Below are positions 43,719 to 52,780 of a stretch of DNA of 64,000 bases, one piece after another. Position 1 is the stretch's first letter. Every line of letters starts with the position of its first letter. Both the position numbers and the translations under genes were made by a program. Below the pieces are notes generated by a model. It had not been told where the DNA came from and did no database searches. It saw only the letters and a program-made list of their open reading frames with translations. Source of the DNA: JAOUEA01 sp963762075 (GTDB lineage Bacteria; Actinomycetota; UBA4738; HRBIN12); the NCBI GenBank assembly GCA_963762075.1, contig CAVXJC010000008.1:124001-188000 (forward strand), written 5' to 3'.

Positions 43719-44228
43719 TTACTTCCCGTCGGAGAAGCGGCTGATGAGCGGCAGCACGAACCACAAGACGACGACGACGCCGGCGGCGACGGCTCCGATC
43801 ACCGCGGCCACGCCGCCGTCGGTGAACAGGATCTGTGCCACGAGCCAGACCACGGCGACCATCGCGACCGCGAGGCACGCGATGCCCGCGAGGACCAAGT
43901 GGTTCGACGTTCGAAGGAAGCCCTCCTTGTCCCCCTGGCGGAACTGCAGACGGTGCAGAGGCGTCGGCGTGATCATCAGCGCCGCCGCGAACGCCGTGAA
44001 GAAGAACGCCACGATGTACGCGAAGCGGCCCTGGCCGTCGATCTTCCCGAAGGTTCCGGTGAACGGCACCGTGAGCAGGAACGCGAAGAGCACCTGCACG
44101 CCGGGCAGCACGACGCGCACCTCGTTGAGGAACTCGATGAGCTCGCGGTCGACACGTTCCTTCTCGCTCTCGTGCTCCGCGGTGGGTGTCTCGTCGCTCG
44201 GCCCGGCGCTCTTCTTCTCGTCGCTCAT
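43719..44228 (-). CDS. DUF6328-type four-helix membrane protein
   Basis: A 169-residue protein: acidic N-terminal tail (1-30), then ELIEFLNEVRVVLPGVQVLFAFLLTVPF, the conserved opening of this actinobacterial family, and three more membrane helices. The function is unknown. ATG 44228 is 7 bases after TAGGGT, so the mRNA may be leaderless. The gene ends 3 bp before the nitrilase start. Confidence 0.8.
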   Translation of the reverse strand: MSDEKKSAGPSDETPTAEHESEKERVDRELIEFLNEVRVVLPGVQVLFAFLLTVPFTGTFGKIDGQGRFAYIVAFFFTAFAAALMITPTPLHRLQFRQGDKEGFLRTSNHLVLAGIACLAVAMVAVVWLVAQILFTDGGVAAVIGAVAAGVVVVLWFVLPLISRFSDGK

Positions 44229-44299
44229 GCGTTGGACCCTACCGCGACGAGCCCGGACAACGCGCCTCGATGCCCTGCGTGCGAGTACGGTGAACGGCC

Positions 44300-44905
44300 A
44301 TGCCACAGGGTCGCTACATCGTGCTCGGAGACGACGGGAAGCCGGTCGGCACCGAGAGCTTCCGGTGCGCACCGGGGCCGATGGGGTGGCGGTACTTCAG
44401 CGATGTCGACACGACGGATCCTTCGCCGCATCGCGAGGTCATCGACGTCGTGGTCGACTCGGAGTGGCATGTCGCGCGTGTGCGTATCGACACCGGCGAG
44501 CACGATCTGCTGCTGGAACCCCGCGGCGAGGTGCTCGCCGGGTACCGAAACGGGCGGGAGATCGAGATCGAGTACGGACCCGACGTGCACCTCGACTACT
44601 TCACCCCCGCGACCAACGCCGTCACGACGAAGCGACTCACCGGCACGAGCGAGATCGCCGTGGTCTCCCTCGCCCCGGTGACCCTCGAGCCTTCCCGGAC
44701 GGAGCAGCGCTACGAGCTGCGGGGCACCGAACAGGTCGACACACCCGCCGGCCGGTTCGAGGCGGAACGATGGACGCTCACGGCGCTCGACTCGGGCTGG
44801 ACTTCTGATCTCTGGGTCGCGGGCGACACGGTCGTGGCCTACGACCGCTTGTTCGAGATGGCTTGGTACGAAGCCGGTGCGAGCGGCGTTCCGCTCCTGA
44901 CATGA
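44300..44905 (+). CDS. Uncharacterised protein resembling the glycolipid-binding (DUF1089) fold
   Basis: A 201-residue soluble protein. HLDYFTPATNAVTTKRL and VVSLAPVTLEPSRTEQRYEL recall the TPATNTLPIRRL and QRY motifs of putative glycolipid-binding DUF1089 proteins, with beta-rich arrangement throughout. Assignment is by pattern only. ATG 44300 follows TACGGT by 8 bases. Confidence 0.55.
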   Translation: MPQGRYIVLGDDGKPVGTESFRCAPGPMGWRYFSDVDTTDPSPHREVIDVVVDSEWHVARVRIDTGEHDLLLEPRGEVLAGYRNGREIEIEYGPDVHLDYFTPATNAVTTKRLTGTSEIAVVSLAPVTLEPSRTEQRYELRGTEQVDTPAGRFEAERWTLTALDSGWTSDLWVAGDTVVAYDRLFEMAWYEAGASGVPLLT

Positions 44906-44907
44906 CG

Positions 44908-44932
44908 GAGGCCGGCCCCGAGGGCCGGCCTC
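44908..44932. terminator. Bidirectional hairpin terminator
   Basis: GAGGCCGGCC (44908-44917) pairs perfectly with GGCCGGCCTC (44923-44932) around a CCGAG loop. It sits between two convergent genes, 3 bp after one stop and 30 bp after the other. There is no U-tract, as is common in Actinomycetota. Confidence 0.75.
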
Positions 44933-44961
44933 TCAGTCACACATGTCGGTCCTGCGAGAAC

Positions 44962-45528
44962 TCAGCCGACCTTCTTCGCCTCGAGGTCGACCACAAGGTC
45001 GATCTTCTTGCTGACGAGGAAGCCGCCGGTCTCGACGGCCATGTTCCAGGTGAGATCCCAGTCTTCGCGCTCCACGGTCGTCTTCGCCTCCGCAGAGAAG
45101 AACGTGTTCTCGTAGGGATCCTTGCCCCATCCGAGGAACTCGCCGGTGAGGGTGATGGGCTTTGTGATGTCACGGATCGTGAGGTCGCCGTCGAGCTCGA
45201 AGTCCGACCCGCCCGTGTGACGGATCGCCGTCGAACGGAACGTCATGACCGGGTGCTCGTCGGTCTCGAAGAAGTCGGCGCTCCTCAGATGGTTGTCGCG
45301 TTGCTCGAAGTTGGTCTGCACGCTGTCGGTCTTGACCTCGACCTCGACGCTCGACGTCTCGGGAGTGTCCCCGACCTCGATCGTGCCACTGAACTCGGTG
45401 AAGCGGCCACGCACCTTCGTCAGCATGTGGCGCGCAACGAACCCGATCTCAGTGTGACTCGTGTCGAGCTCGTACTTTCCTGCGGGCGGGATCGACACAC
45501 CGTCGATCTCACGGGTCTGCTCTGACAT
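44962..45528 (-). CDS. YceI-family lipocalin-like protein
   Basis: A 188-residue protein with the YceI fold: AGKYELDTSHTEIGFVARHMLTKVRGRFTEFSGTIEV, NFEQRDNHLRSADFFETDEHPVMTFRST and DLTIRDITKPITL. There is no signal peptide, so it is cytoplasmic. YceI proteins bind isoprenoid lipids. An AGGAGG site precedes ATG 45528. It diverges from an HxlR regulator, which probably controls it. Confidence 0.93.
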   Translation of the reverse strand: MSEQTREIDGVSIPPAGKYELDTSHTEIGFVARHMLTKVRGRFTEFSGTIEVGDTPETSSVEVEVKTDSVQTNFEQRDNHLRSADFFETDEHPVMTFRSTAIRHTGGSDFELDGDLTIRDITKPITLTGEFLGWGKDPYENTFFSAEAKTTVEREDWDLTWNMAVETGGFLVSKKIDLVVDLEAKKVG

Positions 45529-45594
45529 GGGCTACCCTCCTCGGTCCGATCGTCGCCCTCGCGACGATGTACCTTGTCACTAACAGTTCCGAAG

Positions 45595-45618
45595 CTACTA
45601 TATATTCCTGAGTAGTAG
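45595..45618. promoter_or_regulatory. Inverted repeat in the yceI / hxlR divergent promoter
   Basis: CTACT (45595-45599) and AGTAG (45614-45618) flank an AT-rich core. The core holds TATA-like -10 sequences on both strands, unusual in this GC-rich DNA. It is a candidate HxlR operator controlling both divergent genes. Confidence 0.5.
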
Positions 45619-45648
45619 GCGCGGTCTTCAGGAATCCATGAGGGAGCC

Positions 45649-45972
45649 ATGACCCAGGAACCTCCGATCTGCAGGCACTTCCAACGCGCGGCCGAGTTGA
45701 TCGGCAAGCGATGGAACCCGCAGGTCGTGCGTGCCCTGCAGACGGGATCGGCCCGATTCGGTGACATCAAGGGCGCGATCCCGCAGATCTCCGACGCGCT
45801 GCTCAGCGACCGTCTGAAGGAGCTCGAGGCCGAGGGCGTCGTCACGCGCGACGTCACACCCACGACCCCGGTGCTGATCGAGTATCACCTGACGGAACGC
45901 GGCCACGACCTCACGAAGGTCATGGACGAGCTTGCCCGATGGGCCGAGCGCTGGTCCGACGCCCGGGTCTGA
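45649..45972 (+). CDS. HxlR-family transcriptional regulator
   Basis: A 107-residue winged-helix protein: HFQRAAELIGKRWNPQVVRALQTGSARFGDIKGAIPQISDALLSDRLKELEAEGVV. A single Cys at position 8 lies just before the first helix, where some HxlR proteins (HypR, QorR type) sense oxidants or electrophiles. Divergent from yceI with an inverted repeat between. Confidence 0.93.
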   Translation: MTQEPPICRHFQRAAELIGKRWNPQVVRALQTGSARFGDIKGAIPQISDALLSDRLKELEAEGVVTRDVTPTTPVLIEYHLTERGHDLTKVMDELARWAERWSDARV

Positions 45973-46178
45973 GGAGAGGGCGGATCCCCTCTCCACGAAC
46001 CCTGACTTCAGACCCTTCATGGTGAGGACAATTCATCTCCAGGACCATCCGTCGCAGTCATTTTGAAGGTTCCTGCTCCCCCGGGAGCGGTTTCCGGGAG
46101 ATGCGCCTTCACGCACTGGCGCCAGAAGGGGTGAGAGCACTACCGTGCGTGCTCAATATGTCTCCGGGAGGGATCACG

Positions 46179-47555
46179 ATGCGACGCTTGATATCTGCAG
46201 TTGCGGGAGCACTGGTGGTCGTAGTGAGCTTGCAACCATCAGTGCTGGCTCGTCAGGACAGTCGACGTGCGCCGTTCATCACATCGGAGAGGCCGTACCT
46301 CGTCCCACTCGGACCAGGCACGACCATCACCCCTCTTCTTACGAGCGGGGAGATCATCGGCGGAACGCTCGGAGGCTTCCAGTTCACGGGGGTGCCCGAC
46401 GGCATCGGCGCGTATGCGAGTGCAGGCAACCGGCTCGAGACCTTCGTGAACCACGAGACCGCGCATGCATACGGCGACGCGAGTGACTCACGCGTCTCGC
46501 ACGTCACGTTGAACACGAATGGCAAGGTCGTCGCGGCCGACTACCTCGTCGACGGCACTGAGGGCTACCAGTACTTCTGCTCGAGCACGTTGGACTTCGT
46601 GGCCGGCACGCCCTGGTACTTCACGGGCGAGGAGTGGATCGGCACACCGAAGGGTGGCATCTCGATCGCGGTCAACGCAGTCACCGGTCGGCTCGTCGAA
46701 ACCCCGCACTTCGGTCACCTCAATCACGAGAACGTCGTTCCGATCAAGGGGCTCGGCAGAGCCGTCACCTATCTCGCCGAAGACTCCTTCCGGCTGGAAT
46801 CACAGGCCTACGCCTATCTGAGCGATAACTTCGCGAAGGCGATCAGGGGCAAGGGCACCTTCACCGTCTGGGTGCCCGACGACCAGGGCGACGGCAACCC
46901 GTCGGCAGACGACATCGCCACGGGCGAAACCCTGGACGGACGATTCGTGTCGATCCCGAACGCACAGCGGTACACAGGCCTGGAGTTGAACGAGGTGGCC
47001 GAAGCACTCGGTTCGTTCAACTTCGTGCGCATCGAAGACGCCGCCCACGACCCCGGTAACCCAGGCGTCGTGTACCTCTCGGAAACCGGAGCCAAGCCCG
47101 CCGAGACAAAGAACGGCCGTCTGTACAGGTTGACGATCGATCCTGTGAATCCGAGACGCGCGAGCCTCGAGGTCGTGCTCGACGGCGACGCCGGCGACGA
47201 TCTCGTGAACCCCGACAACCTCGGGATCAACTCGTCGACGCTCGTGATCCAGGAAGACCGCAACGACACGTCGTCGGGATTCGCACGCGTGCACACCTAC
47301 GACCTCGGCACGGGCGCGCTCACTGCCGTGGCGCGGCTCGACCCGTCGCAACACGCGATGGACGTCGGGGGCGGACCTGGCGTGTGGGAATCGAGCGGCG
47401 TGCTCGACGTGAGCTCGTTCTTCGGGCCCGGCTACTGGTTGCTCGACGTACAGGCGCACAAGGCCTACGTTCGCCAGCAGGGACCGAATCTCAGGATCGA
47501 CTCGGCACGCGGTGAACGAGGTCAATTGCTGCTGGTGCACATCGCCGGAACGTGA
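46179..47555 (+). CDS. Secreted PhoX/DUF839-like protein
   Basis: A 458-residue exported protein with a Sec signal (MRRLISAVAGALVVVVSLQPSVLA). The mature part is beta-propeller-like: GNRLETFVNHETAHAY, HLNHENVVPIKGLGRAVTYLAEDSFR, and NPDNLGINSSTLVIQEDR, which recalls the PhoX/DUF839 alkaline phosphatase family (NPDN and NHE-type motifs). Activity is unproven. ATG 46179 has GGGAGGG 7 bases upstream. The upstream 200 bp hold only a short GCTCCC/GGGAGC dyad at about 46075-46088. Confidence 0.65.
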   Translation: MRRLISAVAGALVVVVSLQPSVLARQDSRRAPFITSERPYLVPLGPGTTITPLLTSGEIIGGTLGGFQFTGVPDGIGAYASAGNRLETFVNHETAHAYGDASDSRVSHVTLNTNGKVVAADYLVDGTEGYQYFCSSTLDFVAGTPWYFTGEEWIGTPKGGISIAVNAVTGRLVETPHFGHLNHENVVPIKGLGRAVTYLAEDSFRLESQAYAYLSDNFAKAIRGKGTFTVWVPDDQGDGNPSADDIATGETLDGRFVSIPNAQRYTGLELNEVAEALGSFNFVRIEDAAHDPGNPGVVYLSETGAKPAETKNGRLYRLTIDPVNPRRASLEVVLDGDAGDDLVNPDNLGINSSTLVIQEDRNDTSSGFARVHTYDLGTGALTAVARLDPSQHAMDVGGGPGVWESSGVLDVSSFFGPGYWLLDVQAHKAYVRQQGPNLRIDSARGERGQLLLVHIAGT

Positions 47556-47580
47556 CGACGCGCTGATCCCGGCCGACTCG

Positions 47581-48471
47581 TCAGCCTGGCCGCCTCGCCT
47601 CGCGCACCAGCTCGGCGTAGAGCGCGGAGTGGTCGCGGCTGCCGTCGCCCGCGTCGACCGCTTTCTGGAGCTGCGCGGTCACGGCCGTGAATGACGGGAT
47701 CGGCGACTCTGTGGCTGCGGCGGCTTCCTCGACGATGCGCGCGTCCTTGCGGTGCAGCCCGATGCGGAAACCAGGATCGAACGCCCGATCGAGCATGCGT
47801 TGCCCGTGCACCTCGAGGATCTTCGAGCCCGCGAACCCGCCGAGCAGCGCTTCCCGCACCTTCGCCGCGTCGACGCCGGAGCGTTCTGCCAGCAACAGCG
47901 CCTCGGCAACCGCTTCGATGGTGGCGGCGACTACGAGCTGGTTGCACGCCTTGCAGACTTGGCCGGCACCGCTCGGCCCGACGTGCACGATGCTCGTGCC
48001 GAGCGCCTCGAAGATCGGCATCGCGCGCGCGAAGTCTGCATCGGCGCCGCCGACCATGATCGAGAGCGCGGCGTCGATCGCGCCCTTCTCGCCGCCGCTC
48101 ACCGGCGCGTCGAGCATCGCTGCGCGCTTCGCCGCGAACGCAGCCGCCATCTCCCGCGTAGACGCCGGGTCGATCGAGCTCATGTCGATCACCAGCGCCC
48201 CCTCGGCGACCCCCTCGATCACCCCGCCGGACCCGACGAGCACGCTCTCGACGTCGGGGGTGTCGGGAAGCATCGTGATCGTGATGTCGCTTGCCGCCGC
48301 GACCTGGGAAGGCCCGTCGGCGTGCCGAGCGCCGGCTGTGACGAGCTCATCGACAGGGCCTGAGCTGCGAGAATGCACCGTGACCGGGAACCCGGCAGCG
48401 AGCAGGTTCCGCGCCATCGGCGCACCCATGATGCCGAGCCCGATGAACCCGACTCGCTCGGACGAGCTCAT
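47581..48471 (-). CDS. Beta-hydroxyacid dehydrogenase (GarR/MmsB family)
   Basis: A 296-residue NAD(P)-dependent enzyme. It has VGFIGLGIMGAPMARNLLAAGFPVTVHSRS (Rossmann and GxMGxxMxxN motifs), MLDAPVSGGEKGA (substrate loop), GPSGAGQVCKACNQLVVA with the catalytic Lys, and LHRKDARIV. Candidate reactions are tartronate-semialdehyde or methylmalonate-semialdehyde reduction. It is 1 bp after the class III aminotransferase, which could supply the semialdehyde. The substrate is inferred. Confidence 0.9.
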   Translation of the reverse strand: MSSSERVGFIGLGIMGAPMARNLLAAGFPVTVHSRSSGPVDELVTAGARHADGPSQVAAASDITITMLPDTPDVESVLVGSGGVIEGVAEGALVIDMSSIDPASTREMAAAFAAKRAAMLDAPVSGGEKGAIDAALSIMVGGADADFARAMPIFEALGTSIVHVGPSGAGQVCKACNQLVVAATIEAVAEALLLAERSGVDAAKVREALLGGFAGSKILEVHGQRMLDRAFDPGFRIGLHRKDARIVEEAAAATESPIPSFTAVTAQLQKAVDAGDGSRDHSALYAELVREARRPG

Positions 48472-48472
48472 C

Positions 48473-49807
48473 TCAGTCGTCCATCGCAGCGTCGGCGATG
48501 TCGAGCGCGCGATCGATGATCTCGAAGCCCTCTGAGAGCTGCTCGTCGTTGATGCAGAGGGGGGGATTCGTCATCACGTTCCACCAGCGGATGAACGTCG
48601 CAAGCCCGTTGTCGATCAGGAACCGGTTCAGCTCCTGCATCGTCTCGTTCACCTGGTTGAACGGACTGAGCGGCTCGAGGGTCTCGCTGTTCTTCACCAG
48701 CTCGAGGATGCCGAACAAGCCGATGTTCCGGTAGCGGCCGACGCTGGGGTGCTTCGCGGCGAGCGCCTCATGGTGAGACCGCATCACCGGCTCGAGACGC
48801 CTGGCGTTGCCGACGAGATCGTCGTCCTCGATGACCTGTACCGCCGCGATCGCCGCCGCCACGCCGAGCGGGTGCGTGTTGTAGGTGAGCCCGCCCCAGA
48901 AGACGTTGTCCTCGAAATGATCGGCGACATGCGGGGCGAGCCCCACCGCGCCGAGCGGCGCGTACGACGACGTGAGCCCCTTGGCTGTCGTGATGATGTC
49001 GGGCACGACGCCCCAGTGATCGACGGCGAACCATTCGCCGGTGCGACCCCATCCGCACATCACCTCATCGGCGATCAACATGATGCCGAAGCGCGTGCAC
49101 AGCTCGCGCAGACCCTGCATGTATCCATCGGGTGGGATCAGGATGCCATTGGTGCCGGTGACGGGTTCGACGATGAACGCCGCGATGGTCTGTGGCCCCT
49201 CGAGCTCGATCGTCTCTTCGAGCAGCGCCAGCGCCGTCGGCGCATCGTCGACCTCGCGCTGAGGACCGTGGTAGGGGTCGAGCACGTGCACGACACCGGG
49301 CATGGCCGGCTGCTCGTTGGGCCAGCGTCGAGGGTCCCCGGTGAGCATCATCGTGGCGTACGTCGAGCCGTGATAGCTGCGATACCGAGCGAGCACCTTC
49401 TGGCGGCCCGTGACCATCTTGGCCATCTTCACGGCGTTCTCGTTGGCCTCGGCGCCACCGAGCGTGAAGAACGTCTTCTCGATGTCGCCGGGCCAGAGCT
49501 CGGCGAGCTTGCGACCGAGCACCGCGCGACCCTCGAACGCGTGGAACGGCGAGATGTACGGAAGCTTCTCTGCCTGGCGCGCGATCGCCTCGGTGACGCG
49601 TTTGTCTCCATGGCCGATGTTCACGCCCATGAGCTGGGAGCTGAAGTCGAGCCATCGCCGCCCGTCGACCCCGTACATGTAGACGCCCTCGGCTCGATCG
49701 ATCGCGAGCGGTGACGCCTTCGACTGGGCTTGCCAATCGAAAAGCGTGTATCGCTTGGAATCGGCGACGATCTCCTCGGCGGTGAGCGATGCGACCTCGG
49801 TTGCCAT
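48473..49807 (-). CDS. Class III PLP aminotransferase (omega-aminotransferase)
   Basis: A 444-residue fold-type I enzyme. It has YMYGVDGRRWLDFSSQLMGVNIGHG, the PLP-phosphate loop GGAEANENAVKMAK, IADEVMCGWGRTGEWFA and the Lys region DIITTAKGLTSSYAPLGAVGL. It transfers the terminal amino group of an omega-amino compound to a keto acid. ATG 49807 follows AAAGGA. It lies 16 bp after the potA-like gene, so its substrate is probably what the transporter brings in. Confidence 0.92.
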   Translation of the reverse strand: MATEVASLTAEEIVADSKRYTLFDWQAQSKASPLAIDRAEGVYMYGVDGRRWLDFSSQLMGVNIGHGDKRVTEAIARQAEKLPYISPFHAFEGRAVLGRKLAELWPGDIEKTFFTLGGAEANENAVKMAKMVTGRQKVLARYRSYHGSTYATMMLTGDPRRWPNEQPAMPGVVHVLDPYHGPQREVDDAPTALALLEETIELEGPQTIAAFIVEPVTGTNGILIPPDGYMQGLRELCTRFGIMLIADEVMCGWGRTGEWFAVDHWGVVPDIITTAKGLTSSYAPLGAVGLAPHVADHFEDNVFWGGLTYNTHPLGVAAAIAAVQVIEDDDLVGNARRLEPVMRSHHEALAAKHPSVGRYRNIGLFGILELVKNSETLEPLSPFNQVNETMQELNRFLIDNGLATFIRWWNVMTNPPLCINDEQLSEGFEIIDRALDIADAAMDD

Positions 49808-49823
49808 CGGTTGTCCTTTCTGA

Positions 49824-51029
49824 TCAGGAAATAGCGACATCTGCGCTTGCCGGGGGGCCGGTCGCCCGCGCGATCTCGACCGCTCCTGCATGGGAGCCGA
49901 CGACGTAGCTATGCTCGGCAGCCCAGCGAAGCATCACCTGCTCCCCTGGCCGCGGTTCCTCGACGCCGATCTCATCGTTCAGCCTGTGCACCGTGAGCCT
50001 CTCACCGGTCGGCAGCAAGACGATCAGCTGCGTGACCGACCCGAGGTAGACGACATCGACCACGGTGCCACCGACGTGACACGATCGGTCGGAAGCCTCA
50101 CCCGTCGAGAGCTTGATCCACTCGGGTCGCACGGTGATCGTCGCGCGCTCGCCGGTTCCACGCTCGCCAGTCAGTACGTCGGGTTCGGACTCGCCGGCGA
50201 TCGCCATGATGCGCTGCCCGTCACCGAGATCCATCGTGAGCAGCGATCCCTCGCGACGATCCACCCGAAGCTCGATCAGGTTCGATGTGCCGATGAATCC
50301 CGCCACGAACGCACTCGCCGGCCGCTGGTAGAGCTCTTTGGGACTCGCGAGCTGCTCCACCAGCCCTCCGTTCATCACGGCGATGCGATCGCTCATCGTC
50401 ATCGCCTCTTCTTGGTCGTGGGTGACGTAGACGAATGTCGTCCCGGTGCGCTGCTGCAGGTCCTTCAGCTCGAGCTGCATCTCCTTTCGGAGCTTCAGAT
50501 CGAGTGCGCCCAATGGCTCATCGAGCAGCAGCGCGGCCGGGCGGTTCACGAGCGCCCGCGCGAGCGCGACACGCTGCTGCTGACCACCGCTCAACTGGCC
50601 CGGCCGGCGATCCTCGAAGCCGTCGAGGCGGACCGTCCGGATCGCCTCGGCCACGCGCTCGCGGGTCTCCTCGCGCGACCACTTCTTGATCCTCGGACCG
50701 AACGCCACGTTGTCGCCGACCGTCATGTGCGGGAAGAGCCCGTACGCCTGGAACACCATGTTCACGTTGCGCTTGGCAGGCGGCACGTGCGTGACGTCGG
50801 CGCCCTGCAGCACGATGCGCCCGGCGTCGGGGGCCTCGAACCCGGCGATCATCCGAAGGGTCGTCGTCTTGCCGCACCCGCTCGGCCCGAGCATCGAGAA
50901 GAACTCACCGCGCGGGATGGTGATCGACACGTCGTCGACAGCGACGACGTCGCCGAAGCGCTTCGTGACGCCTTCCACGAGGATCTCGCCGGCACGGTCT
51001 CCGGGGTCGCCGTCAGCAGACGCCCTCAT
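49824..51029 (-). CDS. Polyamine-type ABC transporter ATP-binding protein (PotA-like)
   Basis: A 401-residue ATPase. Walker A is GPSGCGKTT, the Q loop VFQAYGLFPHMTV, the signature LSGGQQQRVALARA, Walker B ALLLDEPLGALDLKL, the H loop YVTHDQEEAMTMSD. A C-terminal TOBE_2 domain follows. Overlaps the PotB-like gene by ATGA. Substrate class (spermidine/putrescine type) is from family only. Confidence 0.92.
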   Translation of the reverse strand: MRASADGDPGDRAGEILVEGVTKRFGDVVAVDDVSITIPRGEFFSMLGPSGCGKTTTLRMIAGFEAPDAGRIVLQGADVTHVPPAKRNVNMVFQAYGLFPHMTVGDNVAFGPRIKKWSREETRERVAEAIRTVRLDGFEDRRPGQLSGGQQQRVALARALVNRPAALLLDEPLGALDLKLRKEMQLELKDLQQRTGTTFVYVTHDQEEAMTMSDRIAVMNGGLVEQLASPKELYQRPASAFVAGFIGTSNLIELRVDRREGSLLTMDLGDGQRIMAIAGESEPDVLTGERGTGERATITVRPEWIKLSTGEASDRSCHVGGTVVDVVYLGSVTQLIVLLPTGERLTVHRLNDEIGVEEPRPGEQVMLRWAAEHSYVVGSHAGAVEIARATGPPASADVAIS

Positions 51030-51865
51030 GTGTCGATCCTGTTCAAGCGGGCGAGCCGGTACGCGCCGAGCGACAGCACCACCGACATCGCGAGGAGCAG
51101 GAAGTTCAGCGCCGAGCCCGTGCCCCAGTTCCCTTCGCCGAGGATCAGGTCACGCACGCGCTGGCCCATCATGTACGAGCCCGTGCCACCGACGATGTCG
51201 GAGGTGACGAAGTCGGTCAACATCGGGATGTACACGAGGATCATCGCGACGAAGATGCCGGGTGCCGCGAGCGGGATCAGTATCTTCCGCGCCTGCTGCC
51301 ACCACCCTGCGCCGAGATCGGTCGCGGCCTCGAATGTCGCGGGTTCGATCGCCTTCATCGCGGCGTAGATAGGGATCGTCGTGTACGTGATGTACGTCGT
51401 CGCGAGCGTCAGGATCACCGCGAACGAGCTGTAGAGCAGCCACTCGACGGGCGGGCCGGGGATGAGCCAGTTCAAGATGCCGTGGCGGCCGAGGATGACC
51501 TGCCACGCGTAGACCTTGACCACGGGCGCGAGCTCGTCGGCGAGCACCAGCGCCAGCAGCAGGAAGAGCTCCCATCTGGCGGCTCTGAAGACCATGAAGT
51601 AGGCGAGCGGCAGGGCCACGAGCAACATGATGACCATCGCGGTGGTGGCGATCGTGAACGTCGTCCATGCGATGTGCGGATTGAGCGGGTTCGTCAACAC
51701 GTCGACGTAGTGACCGAGCGTGTAGCCGCTGTCGACACGTGGTGGGAATCTCACCACGCTCATCTGCACCATGATCAGGAAGGGCGCCAGGAACAACACG
51801 ATCAACAGTGTGACCGGAGCGAACAGGATGCCGAACGCGCCGCGAGCTCCGGTCGCAGTCGCCAT
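51026..51865 (-). CDS. Polyamine-type ABC transporter permease (PotB-like)
   Basis: A 279-residue permease with six membrane helices. VLFLAPFLIMVQMSV starts helix 1, and the EAA loop reads TFEAATDLGAGWWQQARKILIPLAAPGIF. It follows the PotC-like gene with no gap (stop at 51866, start ATG 51865). Confidence 0.92.
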   Translation of the reverse strand: MATATGARGAFGILFAPVTLLIVLFLAPFLIMVQMSVVRFPPRVDSGYTLGHYVDVLTNPLNPHIAWTTFTIATTAMVIMLLVALPLAYFMVFRAARWELFLLLALVLADELAPVVKVYAWQVILGRHGILNWLIPGPPVEWLLYSSFAVILTLATTYITYTTIPIYAAMKAIEPATFEAATDLGAGWWQQARKILIPLAAPGIFVAMILVYIPMLTDFVTSDIVGGTGSYMMGQRVRDLILGEGNWGTGSALNFLLLAMSVVLSLGAYRLARLNRIDT

Positions 51866-52780
51866 CTAGCCCCTCGCCGCCGCGGCGACTGCCTCCGAAC
51901 CGACGATCAGCTCGGTCGTCGCCCGGTCGCCGCTTCGTACGCGCATCAGCTTCAGCGCGAACCAGATCAGCACGACCTGCCCCGCGGAGATCACGGCCGA
52001 GATCGCATTCACGATGGCTGTGTGATCGGGGTTCCGTACGTTCGAGTAGACCCAGACCGGGAACGTCTGCTGGAAGCCCAGCACGAACGCGCTGATCTCG
52101 TAGTTGTTGAACGACCATGCGAATGCGAATATCCCGGCCGCCGCGAGCGCCGGGGCTATGTGGGGTAGCACGATGTGCCGAAGCACCTGCAGTCGCGAAC
52201 ATCCGAGGTCGATCGCCGCTTCCTCTTGCACCTTCTGGAATCTGAAGAGCTGCGCCGCCACGATCGCGGTGACAAGCGGGAAGGTGCACACCGTCTGCGT
52301 CGCGATCACGGTCTTCAAGCTGAGGTCGACTCCGGCCCGTGCGTACCCCATGAGCGCCGCGATGCCGATGATCAGCCACGGAAGCACGAGCGGTGCGCCG
52401 ACCAGCCCGCCGATCACACCGCGGCCATGGAAACGGAAGCGTGTGAGTCCGAAGGCGGCGAGGGTGCCGAGCACCAGACAGAGCGGCGCGACGACGAACG
52501 CGACGGAGAACGAATTCGCGAGCGCCTTGCGCAGCACCGGGTCGGTGAGCGCCTCGGAGTACCATTTCGAGGTGACTCCCTCGAGGGGGAACGCGAGCAC
52601 GTTGGAGTCGTTGAACGAGAACAGCACGAGGATCACCAGCGGGCCGAACAGCATCGATCCCACGACGGCGAGGAACGTATTCCAGCCCCAGGCGTTCAAT
52701 GCCCGGCGCCGGCGCCATCGAGCGGCGCCCGCAGCGTCGACCGCGATGACGCCGGGTCGCCCGGCCACCTCCGTTGCCAC
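51866..52780 (-). CDS. Polyamine-type ABC transporter permease (PotC-like)
   Basis: A 304-residue permease with six membrane helices. FGPLVILVLFSFNDSNVLAFPLEGVTSKWY and the EAA loop EEAAIDLGCSRLQVLRHIVLPHIAPAL are typical. The GTG start at 52780 shares its first base with the binding-protein stop (TAGTG), so translation is coupled. Confidence 0.9.
   Translation of the reverse strand: MATEVAGRPGVIAVDAAGAARWRRRRALNAWGWNTFLAVVGSMLFGPLVILVLFSFNDSNVLAFPLEGVTSKWYSEALTDPVLRKALANSFSVAFVVAPLCLVLGTLAAFGLTRFRFHGRGVIGGLVGAPLVLPWLIIGIAALMGYARAGVDLSLKTVIATQTVCTFPLVTAIVAAQLFRFQKVQEEAAIDLGCSRLQVLRHIVLPHIAPALAAAGIFAFAWSFNNYEISAFVLGFQQTFPVWVYSNVRNPDHTAIVNAISAVISAGQVVLIWFALKLMRVRSGDRATTELIVGSEAVAAAARG

Noticed and set aside
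42339..44681. Plus-strand open frame of 780 codons
   Set aside because: It is antisense to the GNAT, nitrilase and DUF6328-type genes, whose catalytic residues are intact. No homology in the shadow.
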